Assembly: GCA_041617155.1 (NCBI GenBank)
Contig: JBFJPL010000005.1
Span: 13,590-77,589, forward strand
From: CAMYKD01 sp041617155
Lineage (GTDB): Bacteria; Pseudomonadota; Alphaproteobacteria; Kiloniellales; JAKSDN01
Direction: 5' to 3'
Length of the DNA stretch: 64,000 nucleotides
Position numbers and translations under genes: made by a program
The notes under the pieces: model-generated
Seen by the model: the letters and a program-made list of their open reading frames with translations, nothing else
The model's database searches: none
Told to the model about the DNA's origin: nothing
Shown: one piece after another, positions 17,777 through 27,123 of the stretch
Layout: each line of letters starts with the position of its first letter
Numbering within the stretch: position 1 is the stretch's first letter

Positions 17777-18003
17777 GGTACTACCCCGGTGTTGTCATGT
17801 TTGCGTGGCAAAGGCCTGCGGAGGGCCCTTTTGGCGGACCATACTCGCTTGACCGAAGACCGGCAAGGCTGCCGAGGCGGCTGGTCCGTCGTCACAATAT
17901 CGTCACCCGCCAATCCGGTGCAAATACGCTAATCTGTTAATAACCCTGGTGTAAATTCCTCCTTCGTGGGAACTTGAAATCAGGATAGAGGATTAGGACA
18001 ATC

Positions 18004-19983
18004 GTGCCACGTCGCGTGCACATATCCTTAACCGTGCTTGTTGGCCTGCTCCTGACGGCGATTCCGGCGCATGCCCGGGCGGCGTCGCTGTCCGAGGCCG
18101 ACCGGACGACCTACAAGGCGGCTTTCAAGGAATTTGGAGCCAAAAACTATGCGAAAGCCCGCCTGCTGACGGGCAATGCGGCCGATTTTCTGCCCGGCAA
18201 GGTGATCGATTGGCTCGACCTGACCCGCAACGACACCGAAGCGGAATTCGACGAGCTGGCCAGGTTCATCGAGCGCAACCCCGACTGGCCCCGTGGACGA
18301 ACCCTGCGCCGCAATGCCGAGCGCGCCATGCCGGCCGATATGCCGGACGCCAAGCTGCTCGCCTGGTTCGAGGAGCGCCCACCGGTCACCGTCGACGGCG
18401 CCCTGCGCTATCTACACGCCACGGAACGCACCGGCGACCGCGGCCGAACCGTGGAGCTTTTGCGCGACATCTGGATAAACTTCGATTTCACCCGGGAGCA
18501 GGAACACGGCTTTCGCGAGCGCTACGGCAAGGATCTGCGCCTCGATGACGAGATTGCCCGCCTCCACCGGCTTTTGTGGAAACGCAGTGCCAAGGCGGCA
18601 CGGCGGCAAGCCAGGCGCATCGGCAACGACTACGTCGCTCTGGCCGAGGCCCGTTTGCTGTTGGCCTATCGAAGCCGGGGTGTAGACCGTGCCGTCAAGC
18701 GGGTGCCTAACTCGCTGCGTGACGATCCGGGCTTCATCTATGACCGGGCCCGCTGGCGCCGACGCAAGGGTCGCTACAAGGGCGTCGTAGAGCTGCTCGA
18801 TCCACCGCGGCCCGAGGCGCCCCATCCGGAGTTCTGGTGGCCGCTCCGCCACTGGGCGGCCCGCGAAGCGCTGGACCGCAAGCAGCATGGGGTCGCCTAC
18901 CGCCTTTCCAGCAATCACGGTTTTGAACGCGGGATCGGCTTTGCCGAAGCGGAATGGCTTGCCGGCTGGATCGCGTTGCGCTTTGTGAAGGACCCAAAAA
19001 CCGCCTATCAGCATTTCGTCAGACTCTATGAAGGCGTCAAGACGCCGGTCAGCCGGGCACGCGGCGCCTACTGGGCGGGCGAAGCTGCCCAAGCCAAGAA
19101 CAGCACCAAATGGGCCAAGCATTGGTACCGGCTGGCGGCGAGCCACGCCTCGACCTACTATGGCCAGCTGGCAGCCCAGCGCCTGGGACAGAACCGTGAA
19201 GTTGTTTTGCCGGCAAGCTCGGACTCAACGCCGGTCGAACGTGAAGCGTTCGAAAACAAAGAGCTGGTGCGGGTCGTGCGGCTGCTCGGCGATCTGGGCG
19301 AAGATCAGTACCAGCGGATCTTCCTCGACCGCCTGCGACAAACGGCCAGTTCGCCCAGCGAATTCCAGCTGACCGCCGAGTTGGCTCTGGAGGCCGGGCG
19401 CCCCGACCGGGCCCTCAGGACCGCTAAGGATGCCCGCAAGGTCGGCATCATTCTGCCGGAACAGCTCTATCCGCTGCCCAACCTGCCCGAAACCCGCAAG
19501 CTCGACCCGACGCTGGTTTTGTCGGTGATTCGCCAGGAAAGCCAGTTCTACACCGAAGCGGTCAGCAGCTCGGGCGCCCGTGGCCTGATGCAGCTGATGC
19601 CGGCCACGGCCAAGCGTGTGGCGCGCAAGCTAAAGCTCCGCTATCGGCGTAACAAGCTCACGGCGAACCCCGCCTTCAATATGCGACTCGGCGAGGCCTA
19701 TCTCGCGCAACTTCTGAAGCGCTACAAGGGCTCGCGGCTGCTGGCTCTGGCGGCCTACAACGCCGGCCCGCGCCGAGTCGACCGCTGGATCAGAAATTAC
19801 GGCGACCCGCGCAAAGCCAATGTTGACGAGGTCGATTGGGCGGAGCGCATCCCCTTCAGGGAAACGCGGAACTACGTTCAGCGCATTCTCGAAGCGGTGC
19901 CGATCTACGGCCTGCGCCTAGCCGACAGGCGGGTCGACCTGCCGCTCGACCAGGCAACCGCCGGATTTCCCGTCAATGACTAG
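18004..19983 (+). CDS. Soluble lytic murein transglycosylase (Slt family)
   Basis: This 659-residue periplasmic enzyme cleaves peptidoglycan glycan strands. It has a signal peptide ending near AHARA, a long helical superhelix (about residues 40-470) and a C-terminal SLT domain. The catalytic Glu is in VIRQESQFYTEAV, followed by SGARGLMQLMPATAK and LALAAYNAGPRRV. The start is GTG at 18004, with AGGA 6 bases upstream. Its promoter must lie in the 227-base region shared with dapA. Confidence 0.95.
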   Translation: MPRRVHISLTVLVGLLLTAIPAHARAASLSEADRTTYKAAFKEFGAKNYAKARLLTGNAADFLPGKVIDWLDLTRNDTEAEFDELARFIERNPDWPRGRTLRRNAERAMPADMPDAKLLAWFEERPPVTVDGALRYLHATERTGDRGRTVELLRDIWINFDFTREQEHGFRERYGKDLRLDDEIARLHRLLWKRSAKAARRQARRIGNDYVALAEARLLLAYRSRGVDRAVKRVPNSLRDDPGFIYDRARWRRRKGRYKGVVELLDPPRPEAPHPEFWWPLRHWAAREALDRKQHGVAYRLSSNHGFERGIGFAEAEWLAGWIALRFVKDPKTAYQHFVRLYEGVKTPVSRARGAYWAGEAAQAKNSTKWAKHWYRLAASHASTYYGQLAAQRLGQNREVVLPASSDSTPVEREAFENKELVRVVRLLGDLGEDQYQRIFLDRLRQTASSPSEFQLTAELALEAGRPDRALRTAKDARKVGIILPEQLYPLPNLPETRKLDPTLVLSVIRQESQFYTEAVSSSGARGLMQLMPATAKRVARKLKLRYRRNKLTANPAFNMRLGEAYLAQLLKRYKGSRLLALAAYNAGPRRVDRWIRNYGDPRKANVDEVDWAERIPFRETRNYVQRILEAVPIYGLRLADRRVDLPLDQATAGFPVND

Positions 19984-20073
19984 CAACTGTTGCATTTCGT
20001 GCCCTGACGCGCTTGCTTAAGAGCATGCGCCGGCCAGCCGGCGCTGTTCCGACTGCGAGAAAGCGAGCAAATC

Positions 20074-20760
20074 ATGAGCCACCCAGCTTTTGCCGATATC
20101 GGCGCCTGCGTGTTCGATGCCTACGGCACGCTGTTCAACGTCCATTCCGCCGTGGCGCGGGGCGGGCAGCCGCTCGGCGACAAGGCCCAAGGCGTTTCCG
20201 ACCTGTGGCGGCAGAAGCAGTTGGAGTACACCTGGCTGCGCAGCCTGATGGGCAGCCACGTGGATTTCTGGCAAGTCACCCAGGACGGCCTGGACTATGC
20301 CCTAGCCGCCCACGGCGTCGACGATGCCACGCTGAAACAGCACCTCATGGAGCTTTATCTGACGCTCGATGCCTATCCGGATGTGGCCGCCTGCCTGACC
20401 AAATTGAGGGCCGGCGACAAGGCGACCGCAATCCTGTCCAACGGCAGCCCGCACATGCTCGAGGCCGCGGTCGGCTCGGCCGGATTGGCCAGCCTGCTGG
20501 ACAAGGCGCTGTCGATCGAAGCGGTCGGTATCTACAAGCCGGACAGGCGGGTCTATCAGCTTGCGGTCGAGCAGCTCGGCGTCGCCGCGGCGCGGATCTG
20601 CTTCGTGTCGACCAATGCCTGGGACGCCTCGGGTGCAGCCCATTTCGGCTTCAAGGTGGCCTGGCTGAACCGCTTCAGCAAGCAGCCCGAGCGCCTGCCG
20701 GGCGAGCTCTCGGCGGTGATCACCACGCTCGCCGACCTGCCGCCGTTGCTTGGTCTCTAG
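20074..20760 (+). CDS. HAD-superfamily haloacid dehalogenase, type II
   Basis: This 228-residue protein resembles L-2-haloacid dehalogenases. The nucleophile Asp15 lies in VFDAYGTLF. The motif II Ser/Asn region is AILSNGSPHML, motif III Lys is in IYKPDRRVYQLAV, and STNAWDASGAAHFGF is typical of type II enzymes, which hydrolyse the carbon-halogen bond of 2-haloacids. The natural substrate is unknown; related phosphatases are possible. It is followed 11 bases later by an alpha/beta hydrolase and then a dehydratase, probably one transcription unit. Confidence 0.88.
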   Translation: MSHPAFADIGACVFDAYGTLFNVHSAVARGGQPLGDKAQGVSDLWRQKQLEYTWLRSLMGSHVDFWQVTQDGLDYALAAHGVDDATLKQHLMELYLTLDAYPDVAACLTKLRAGDKATAILSNGSPHMLEAAVGSAGLASLLDKALSIEAVGIYKPDRRVYQLAVEQLGVAAARICFVSTNAWDASGAAHFGFKVAWLNRFSKQPERLPGELSAVITTLADLPPLLGL

Positions 20761-20771
20761 GCCGCCATGTT

Positions 20772-21668
20772 GTGACCGCAGAGAGCGAGGCCTACAGCGA
20801 ACGCTGGATCACGGTCCAGGACGGGCTCAGGCTCTACGTGCGCGACTATGGCGACCGCCTGGCGCCTGGCAAACCGCTGTTGTGCCTGGGCGGCCTGACT
20901 CGCAACTCCAAGGATTTCCATCATCTTGCGTGCCGTCTGTCGGCCGAACGGCGAGTGATCTGCCCGGATTACCGGGGCCGCGGCCGTTCCGAGTACGACC
21001 CGGACTGGCGGCACTACCGGCCGGAAACCTACCTGCGCGATCTGGCGCACCTGCTCGCGGCCTGCAACCTTCATCGCGTAGTGGTCTGCGGCACTTCGAT
21101 GGGTGGGCTGCTGTCCATGGCTCTGGGGGTCACCAATCCCACCGCCCTGGCGGGTGTCATCCTGAACGATGTCGGACCGGATCTGGCGCCGCAAGGTCTT
21201 ACGCGGATCATGAGCTATGTCGGCGTGGACCGCCCGCAGCACGACTGGGACGGCGCCATCGCCCATCTCCAGCAGCTGTTCGGCCGGGATTCCCACCGCG
21301 ACGAGGCCACTTGGCGCCGGTTCGCCGAGGCGACTTATCGTCTGGCCGACGACGGCTTGCTGCACTATGACTGGGATGTGGCGCTGGCCAAGCCCCTGCT
21401 GCACAGCGGTGGCGCCTTGCCAGACCTTTGGAAGCTTTATGGCGCTCTCGCCAGGGTGCCGGTACTGGCGCTGCGCGGCGCCCTTTCCGACGTGCTCACA
21501 AAGGCGACCTTCGCGCGCATGGCCGGGGAGAAACCGGACCTCGTCCAGGTAACCGTACCGGACGTCGGCCACACCCCGGAACTTGACGAACCGCTAGCAG
21601 AGAAGGCAATCGATGACTTCCTCGCCCAACTCGACGGCCCAGGGCCCAAATGCCGAGAGTGGAGCTGA
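20772..21668 (+). CDS. Alpha/beta hydrolase
   Basis: This protein of about 298 residues has the alpha/beta hydrolase fold: oxyanion region CLGGLTRNSKDF, CPDYRGRGRSEYDPDW, nucleophile Ser in VVCGTSMGGLLS (about residue 109) and the catalytic His in VPDVGHTPELDEP. The frame is open far upstream through the HAD gene, but homology starts at the GTG at 20772. The substrate is unknown. Its 3' end overlaps the dehydratase gene by 56 bases in another frame. Confidence 0.88.
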   Translation: MTAESEAYSERWITVQDGLRLYVRDYGDRLAPGKPLLCLGGLTRNSKDFHHLACRLSAERRVICPDYRGRGRSEYDPDWRHYRPETYLRDLAHLLAACNLHRVVVCGTSMGGLLSMALGVTNPTALAGVILNDVGPDLAPQGLTRIMSYVGVDRPQHDWDGAIAHLQQLFGRDSHRDEATWRRFAEATYRLADDGLLHYDWDVALAKPLLHSGGALPDLWKLYGALARVPVLALRGALSDVLTKATFARMAGEKPDLVQVTVPDVGHTPELDEPLAEKAIDDFLAQLDGPGPKCREWS

Positions 21669-22683
21669 TGCGGCCGAGTTGCCGCTCCCGAGCTTCGCCG
21701 ACATCGAGGCGGCCGCGGCCCGCCTGGCCGGTCAGGCCGTGGTCACCCCGCTGCTGGAATTCCCGGCGCTGAACAGCGAGCTTGGCGGGCGGGTCTTGAT
21801 CAAGCCGGAGACACTACAGCGCACCGGATCGTTCAAGTTCCGTGGCGCCTACAACAAGATCACTCAGCTGCCGCGAAAGGCGAGGGCCGCCGGCGTGGTC
21901 GCCTACTCGTCTGGCAACCACGCCCAGGGCGTCGCCGCGGCCGCGGCCTTACTGGGTGTGCCGGCAGCCATCGTGATGCCGTCCGACGCGCCCGCCATCA
22001 AGATCGACAACACCCGCGGCTATGGCGCCGAGGTGGTCCTCTACGACCGTTACCAAGAGGTTCGCGAGGGTGTCGCCAAGGCGCTTGCCGAGCAACGTGG
22101 CGCGACCCTCGTGCCGCCCTATGACGACCCGGACATCATCGCCGGCCAAGGCACCTGCGGGCTTGAAACCGCGCGCCAGGCGGCAGCCCTCGGTGCCCGG
22201 CTGGACGCCATGCTGGTGTGCTGCGGTGGCGGTGGGCTGGTCTCCGGCACGGCGCTGGCGATGGCCGAGCTGAGCCCGGAAACCGCGCTCTATTCGGTCG
22301 AGCCCGACGGCTTCGACGATACCGCCCGATCGCTTGCCGCTGGCCGGCGGCTCGAAAACGCGCCCGACGCGCGATCGTTCTGCGATGCGCTCCTAGCGCC
22401 GACGCCGGGCGCTCTCACGTTCGCCTTGAACCGGCGCCTGCTGGCCGGCGGTTTGGCGGTGAGCGATGCGGAAGCCGGCGCGGCCATGGCCTACGCCTTC
22501 CGTCACCTCAAGCTGGTGGTCGAGCCCGGCGGCGCGGTGGCCTTGGCCGCCGTGTTGAGCCGCCGGTTCGACGTGCGTGGCAGAACCGTCGCGTTGACGC
22601 TGTCCGGGGGCAACGTGGATCCCAAGATTTTTGCGGATGCCGTTACCGGATCGCCGCGACCGACCGGGGCCAGGTCACTCTGA
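21613..22683 (+). CDS. PLP-dependent threonine/serine dehydratase family protein
   Basis: This 356-residue fold-type II PLP enzyme has the Schiff-base Lys75 in TGSFKFRGAYNK, SSGNHAQGVA (phosphate/substrate loop) and the glycine-rich CCGGGGLVSGTA loop. Family members include catabolic threonine dehydratase, serine racemase and hydroxyaspartate ammonia-lyase; I cannot choose among them. There is no C-terminal ACT domain, so it is probably not feedback-regulated biosynthetic IlvA. The ATG at 21613 is preceded by AAGG, so the 56-base overlap with the hydrolase gene appears real. Confidence 0.9.
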   Translation: MTSSPNSTAQGPNAESGADAAELPLPSFADIEAAAARLAGQAVVTPLLEFPALNSELGGRVLIKPETLQRTGSFKFRGAYNKITQLPRKARAAGVVAYSSGNHAQGVAAAAALLGVPAAIVMPSDAPAIKIDNTRGYGAEVVLYDRYQEVREGVAKALAEQRGATLVPPYDDPDIIAGQGTCGLETARQAAALGARLDAMLVCCGGGGLVSGTALAMAELSPETALYSVEPDGFDDTARSLAAGRRLENAPDARSFCDALLAPTPGALTFALNRRLLAGGLAVSDAEAGAAMAYAFRHLKLVVEPGGAVALAAVLSRRFDVRGRTVALTLSGGNVDPKIFADAVTGSPRPTGARSL

Positions 22684-22701
22684 CTAGGAATTCAGGAGGC
22701 G

Positions 22702-23142
22702 CTAGGATTTCTTGGGCTTGGACGTGCCGTTCGCCGCCGGTGCGGGCGCGTCAGCCTCGTCGTTGACCGCGGCGAGCTGGACCTTGGGCGGGTCGGGCTG
22801 GGCAACCTTCATACGGCGGAGATTGCCCTCCAAAGTCGCGCCCTGCTCGATCGTCAGGTGGTGATGGACGATATCGCCCATGACCTTGGCATTCTTGCTC
22901 AAGGCAACGCTTTCGGCCTCGACCTGGCCGACGATAGCGCCAAAAACCCGGAGATCCTTGGCCGCGATCGACCCCTCGACCTGGGCCTGTTCGCCAATGG
23001 TCAGGGTACGGCTTTTCACGTCGCCGACCACCGTCCCGTCCATTTGGATATCGCCCTCTGTGATCAGGTCACCGGTGATCGTGACGTCACTGGCGATGAT
23101 GGAGGGCGAGGCGCTCTCGCCACCTTCAACCTTTGAAAACAT
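22702..23142 (-). CDS. Bactofilin cytoskeletal protein
   Basis: This 146-residue protein has a central beta-helical bactofilin domain (residues 15-110) made of short repeats such as GDLITEGDIQMDGTVVGD and SKNAKVMGDIVHHHLTI. The C-terminal tail is Pro/Ala/Lys-rich and disordered (PAPAANGTSKPKK). Bactofilins self-assemble without nucleotide at the membrane and localise cell-wall enzymes. The start overlaps the end of the upstream M23 peptidase gene by 17 bases, linking the two in expression and probably in function. Confidence 0.95.
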   Translation of the reverse strand: MFSKVEGGESASPSIIASDVTITGDLITEGDIQMDGTVVGDVKSRTLTIGEQAQVEGSIAAKDLRVFGAIVGQVEAESVALSKNAKVMGDIVHHHLTIEQGATLEGNLRRMKVAQPDPPKVQLAAVNDEADAPAPAANGTSKPKKS

Positions 23143-24736
23143 ACTTGCCCGCCTTGAGGAACTTCATCGGATCGCGCGGCTTGCCATTGACCTGCACCTC
23201 GTAGTGGACGTGCGGTCCCGTGCTGCGGCCGGAGCTGCCGAGCAGGCCGATCTTGTCCCGGTGGCCGACCGTCTGCCCGGCCTTGACCAGGAGCTTGCGC
23301 AGGTGGGCATAGCGGGTGCGGATGCCGTGGCCGTGATCGATCACGATCACGCGGCCGTAGCGGCCCTTCCAGCCGGCAAACACCACCCGGCCGGGCGCCG
23401 TGCTCATGACCGGCGTGTGGATCGGCGCGGCCAGGTCCATGCCGTAGTGCGAGGAGGTGCGGCCATTGACCGGGTCGGTGCGCGGGCCGAAGGTGCTGGT
23501 GATCCGGAATTGATCGAGCGGCGCGGTCAACGGGATGCTGCGCACCACCTGCTGCAGTCCCTCCCAACGGTCCATCTGCATGTCGAGTAAGGCGGTCGAG
23601 GCCTGCAGCGACTGGATCGGGTTTTCCTCGACCACGTAGTCGCCCGGAATGAAGGGGCCACCCTGGCCCACGTTCAAGCCTTCGATGTCGAGACCGGACA
23701 GCAGCGAATTGACGTCGAGGCCGGTCATAGCCACCGTCTGCTCGAAGGTGTCGATGCTGAGCGTCGTACGTTCGGACAAGCGATCGACGATGGCCTGCTG
23801 GGTGTCGCGCATACCGACCAGGCGCTGCTCGAGCCCGGTGATCCGGGTTTGCAGGAAGGAACGCTCCTTCTGCAGCCTTTCGCCCTGCACACTGGCGACG
23901 CCCAGCGAAGACTGCAGCGCGGCAATTTCCATCTCCAGGCTGTCCTGATGACGCTGCGCCTGACCGAGTTGCTGCTCCAGCCGATCGACGTTCCGGCGCA
24001 GCTGCCGCTTGGCGTCGACCAAGTTCCGGCGCGCGCTCTGCGAGTGCTCGAGCTGCTGGTTCAGATCGGCCACTGTCGTTTCGAGCACGCCACGCGATTT
24101 GGAGACCTCCGAGAGTTCGGTCTCGACCTGGCGGAGCCGCTGGGTGACATGACGCTGTGCCTCGACGACCTGGGCCGCTTCGGCCTCTCCGGGCGCCAAG
24201 GTCTCGGCCACCTTCGCCAGCTTCGACTCCAACCCGGGATTGTTGTTCGTGAGCAGGTCCAGATCCGCCTCGAACATGGCCAACCGCTCGCGTAGTCCGT
24301 CGCGGGCGAGCGCCACACGGGCTCGTTCGGTTTGTGACTTCTTGAGCTGCCATTCGACGCTGGCCAGTTCGTCCTTCGCCTTGCCGGTACGGGCCAGCAA
24401 GGACAGCAGATAATTCTGGTTTTCTTCCAGGTTCCGGGTGATCTGCGTGAACTGCTCGTGATATTCGCTGACCTCGGTCAGCAGATCGAGATAAGCCAGT
24501 CTCTGACGCTCTATCTCGTTGTCCCGGCCGGCCACGATCTGGTTGTGAAACACCACGTTGACGCTGGAATAGGTCACCCAAGCCGCAGCCGTCAGGATCG
24601 CTATGATAACGGAGATCTGCAGGTGGCGGGACACGCGTAGATAGCGTACCCGTCCGTCGGCCCGCAGGAAAAGCTCCCGTTCAATAAGCAGTCGCTCAGT
24701 AATGGCTGAGACCTTTTGTCTGAGTTTGCCGGTCAC
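23126..24736 (-). CDS. M23 family peptidoglycan endopeptidase with coiled coil (LmdC-like)
   Basis: This 536-residue protein has a short basic cytoplasmic N-terminus, one transmembrane segment (ISVIIAILTAAAWVTYSSV) and a long periplasmic coiled coil (about residues 70-330). The C-terminal M23 (lysostaphin-like) zinc endopeptidase domain has metal ligands in SSHYGMDLAAP and HVHYEVQVNGKP, so it looks active. It should cut peptide cross-links in peptidoglycan. Pairing with an overlapping downstream bactofilin gene matches the bactofilin-LmdC modules described for stalked and budding alphaproteobacteria, where the cytoplasmic tail contacts bactofilin. Confidence 0.93.
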   Translation of the reverse strand: MTGKLRQKVSAITERLLIERELFLRADGRVRYLRVSRHLQISVIIAILTAAAWVTYSSVNVVFHNQIVAGRDNEIERQRLAYLDLLTEVSEYHEQFTQITRNLEENQNYLLSLLARTGKAKDELASVEWQLKKSQTERARVALARDGLRERLAMFEADLDLLTNNNPGLESKLAKVAETLAPGEAEAAQVVEAQRHVTQRLRQVETELSEVSKSRGVLETTVADLNQQLEHSQSARRNLVDAKRQLRRNVDRLEQQLGQAQRHQDSLEMEIAALQSSLGVASVQGERLQKERSFLQTRITGLEQRLVGMRDTQQAIVDRLSERTTLSIDTFEQTVAMTGLDVNSLLSGLDIEGLNVGQGGPFIPGDYVVEENPIQSLQASTALLDMQMDRWEGLQQVVRSIPLTAPLDQFRITSTFGPRTDPVNGRTSSHYGMDLAAPIHTPVMSTAPGRVVFAGWKGRYGRVIVIDHGHGIRTRYAHLRKLLVKAGQTVGHRDKIGLLGSSGRSTGPHVHYEVQVNGKPRDPMKFLKAGKYVFKG

Positions 24737-25215
24737 CAGGTCCGTCCTCTCTTCAAACTCACCTGCCGCGCCACATCACTGTTGCGCAGCCCAGCCGCCC
24801 TAGGGCGGTTTAGAAGCGGTCAGTCGGTCGAACCTGGCAGTTTCACGTACCTGACGGCACCTCCCCGTCAATCGTAACGCACTTCAGAAATCAGAACCCC
24901 TGTCACTCGGCTGGATTGTCCTCGATCGGCTCCGAAACCCCTTGAAAGCCGAACGGTTCGTCCACCCCTTTTTGTTGCTGGAAGCCTAGCCAGCGATGGG
25001 CGAACAGGCAAGTGATAACTGTGGGGCAAATCTCTGAAAAAGAGCCAGGTTTCTCCTCTTGACAGTTGCGCGGACCTAGTAGAAATCGATAAATATAAGA
25101 ATTTATTAATCCCGCTCGGAGGCATGCAGCCCTTGGATCTACGGGCGATTCCGTTTTCTACCATTGCTTGAATTTCAGTTTGCGCGGCACGGTTGGCCGC
25201 AAACCCAACTCTACC
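24737..25215. other. Intergenic region between M23 peptidase and cysNC
   Basis: I see no convincing gene in these 479 bases. A minus-strand open frame at 24868-25164 has no family resemblance and an unlikely composition. The region holds a perfect palindrome at 24795-24808 and an AT-rich patch near 25080-25110 that stands out from the GC-rich surroundings. It should contain the promoter of the M23/bactofilin pair and the end of the cysDNC transcript. Confidence 0.6.
24795..24808. terminator. Palindromic hairpin, possible terminator
   Basis: CCGCCC-TA-GGGCGG is perfectly symmetrical and is followed by TTT on the plus strand. It lies about 60 bases upstream of the M23 start. It could be a weak terminator, an operator, or chance in GC-rich DNA. 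Confidence 0.3.
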
Positions 25216-27123
25216 TCAGGTTTCCGATCCGGCGGGCACGGCTTCCCGGATAAAGGTCCGTTCGACATAGTCGACGATTTTTTGCACGCATAAGTCGATA
25301 GACTGCTTTGCGGTGCCGACAGTCAGTTCGGGTTCGAGGGGCGGCTCGTAGGGCGCCGAAATTCCCGTGAATTCCTCGATCTCGCCAGCCCGAGCCCGGC
25401 GGTACAGCCCCTTCGGATCGCGCCGCTCGCAGGTCTCCAGATCGGCCTGGATATAGATCTCGTGGAACCCGGCGCCGCAGGCGGCCCTGGCCCGGTCGCG
25501 ATCGGTCTGGTAGGGCGAGATGAAGGCCGTAATGCAGATCATGCCGGCGTCGGCGAAGAGCGCCGCGGTCTCGCCCACCCGGCGAATGTTCTCCGCCCGG
25601 TCCTGGGGCGAGAAACCCAGGTTGGCGTTGAGCCCTCGGCGAATGTTATCGCCGTCCAGCACATAGACATGGAAACCCTTCTGGAACAGCCGCTGTTCGA
25701 CCGCCATGGCCAAGGTCGATTTGCCGGCACCCGACAGCCCGGTGAACCAGAGCACGCCACCGCTGTGGCCGTTGCGCCGGGTTCGGATTTCCGCCGTGAG
25801 CCGGTGCTCGACGCTGGTCAGATTGGTCGATTTTACGGTCAACGCCTGGCGCTGGTCCGGATAGCCCTCCATGGAAATTACACCGCCGGCCACGGTGTCG
25901 TAGCCGTCGATCAGCACGCAGCGTCCGGTTTTGGCAATCGTCCGGAATTCGTCGACGACCAGTATCTGCCGGCTCCGCAGGATCACCTCGGCCACTGCGT
26001 TTCGTTCGACCTGCTGGCCGGGCCGGTTGGCCAGGGTGTCGGTATCGATCACCCGTTCGATCGACTGGACCGTGACCCGGGCCTCCTGCGTGGCAATCTT
26101 CGCCTTGTATTGCTTGCCGACCTCCAGTGGTTTGTGGGCCAGCCAGAATAGATGGGCGCGAAACACCGTCGTCAGTTGCGGCGGCCTGTCGAGGCGGCTG
26201 GCCACCTCGCCGCGTTCGACGAAAATCTGGTCGTCCAGGGTGATGCCGACGGACTGCCCGGCGCGGGCGGAAACCGGCAACTGCTCGACGTTCCAGTCCT
26301 CGATCGAGCGGACTTCAGCGGTCTTGTTGGATGGTGAGAACAGCAGGGTGTCGCCGACGCGCAGCGTGCCGGATTCGATGCGCCCGGCGAGAATGCGCCG
26401 CCGGTCGAACTTGTAGATGTCCTGTATCGGCATGCGCAGGGGTTGCTCGATCGGCCAGGTGACGTTGTCGAAGCGATCGAGCGCGTCCAGAACGCTCGAT
26501 CCGGCGTACCATGCTGTCCTCGCGGAGACCGTTGCGACGTTGTCGCCGTCACGCGCCGAAACCGGCACGACGAAGGCTGGCGTGATTCCGATTTCACCCA
26601 GGTATTCCGTGATCTCGCGGCTTACCTCGGTAAAGCGGGTCTCGTCAAAGCCGATCAGGTCGAGCTTGTTGACCACGACGGCGACCTGGCGAATGCCGAG
26701 CAGATACAGCAGATAGCCGTGACGGCGGGTCTGTTCGCGCACGCCCTCGGCGGCATCGATCACCAGAACCGCGGCATCCGCGCTGGCGGCGCCGCTCACC
26801 ATGTTGCGCAGGAACTCGCGGTGGCCCGGCGCGTCGATGATGACGTAGTCGCGCTTGTCGGTCTTGAACCAAATCTGGGTGCTGTCGATGGTGACCGCCT
26901 GATCCCGCTCGGCCTGGAAGGCGTCGAGCACGAAAGACCACTCGATCGCCGCACCGCGGCGCGCCGAGACCGCCTTGAGTTCCTCCTCCTTGCCCGGCGG
27001 CAGGGAACCGGTGTCGAACAGCAGCCGGCCGATCAAGGTCGACTTGCCGTGATCGACATGGCCGACCACGACGATCTTCAGGGGCGGCAGGGCCGTGTGT
27101 GCGGTCTGACCGGCGGCCATCAC
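25216..27123 (-). CDS. cysN: Bifunctional sulfate adenylyltransferase subunit 1 / adenylylsulfate kinase (CysNC)
   Basis: This 635-residue fusion makes APS, using GTP hydrolysis to drive CysD, and then phosphorylates it to PAPS. The N-terminal GTPase part (residues 1-430) has GHVDHGKSTL, DAPGHREFLRN and NKLDLIGFDE. The C-terminal APS kinase (about 450-635) has TGLSGAGKSTLA, DGDNIRRGLN and FISPYQTDRDRAR. The start is GTG at 27123, overlapping the cysD stop as GTGA, or the ATG at 27120. No cysH/cysI lies nearby, so assimilation versus sulfation cannot be decided here. Confidence 0.95.
   Translation of the reverse strand: MMAAGQTAHTALPPLKIVVVGHVDHGKSTLIGRLLFDTGSLPPGKEEELKAVSARRGAAIEWSFVLDAFQAERDQAVTIDSTQIWFKTDKRDYVIIDAPGHREFLRNMVSGAASADAAVLVIDAAEGVREQTRRHGYLLYLLGIRQVAVVVNKLDLIGFDETRFTEVSREITEYLGEIGITPAFVVPVSARDGDNVATVSARTAWYAGSSVLDALDRFDNVTWPIEQPLRMPIQDIYKFDRRRILAGRIESGTLRVGDTLLFSPSNKTAEVRSIEDWNVEQLPVSARAGQSVGITLDDQIFVERGEVASRLDRPPQLTTVFRAHLFWLAHKPLEVGKQYKAKIATQEARVTVQSIERVIDTDTLANRPGQQVERNAVAEVILRSRQILVVDEFRTIAKTGRCVLIDGYDTVAGGVISMEGYPDQRQALTVKSTNLTSVEHRLTAEIRTRRNGHSGGVLWFTGLSGAGKSTLAMAVEQRLFQKGFHVYVLDGDNIRRGLNANLGFSPQDRAENIRRVGETAALFADAGMICITAFISPYQTDRDRARAACGAGFHEIYIQADLETCERRDPKGLYRRARAGEIEEFTGISAPYEPPLEPELTVGTAKQSIDLCVQKIVDYVERTFIREAVPAGSET

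Noticed and set aside
25059..25093. TTGACA at 25059 with an AT-rich stretch, as a plus-strand promoter
   Set aside because: No -10 box at 16-18 bp, and the nearest downstream gene on the plus strand is 3 kb away.
24868..25164. 98-codon minus-strand frame upstream of the M23 peptidase
   Set aside because: No homology, odd composition and no ribosome binding site; treated as intergenic.
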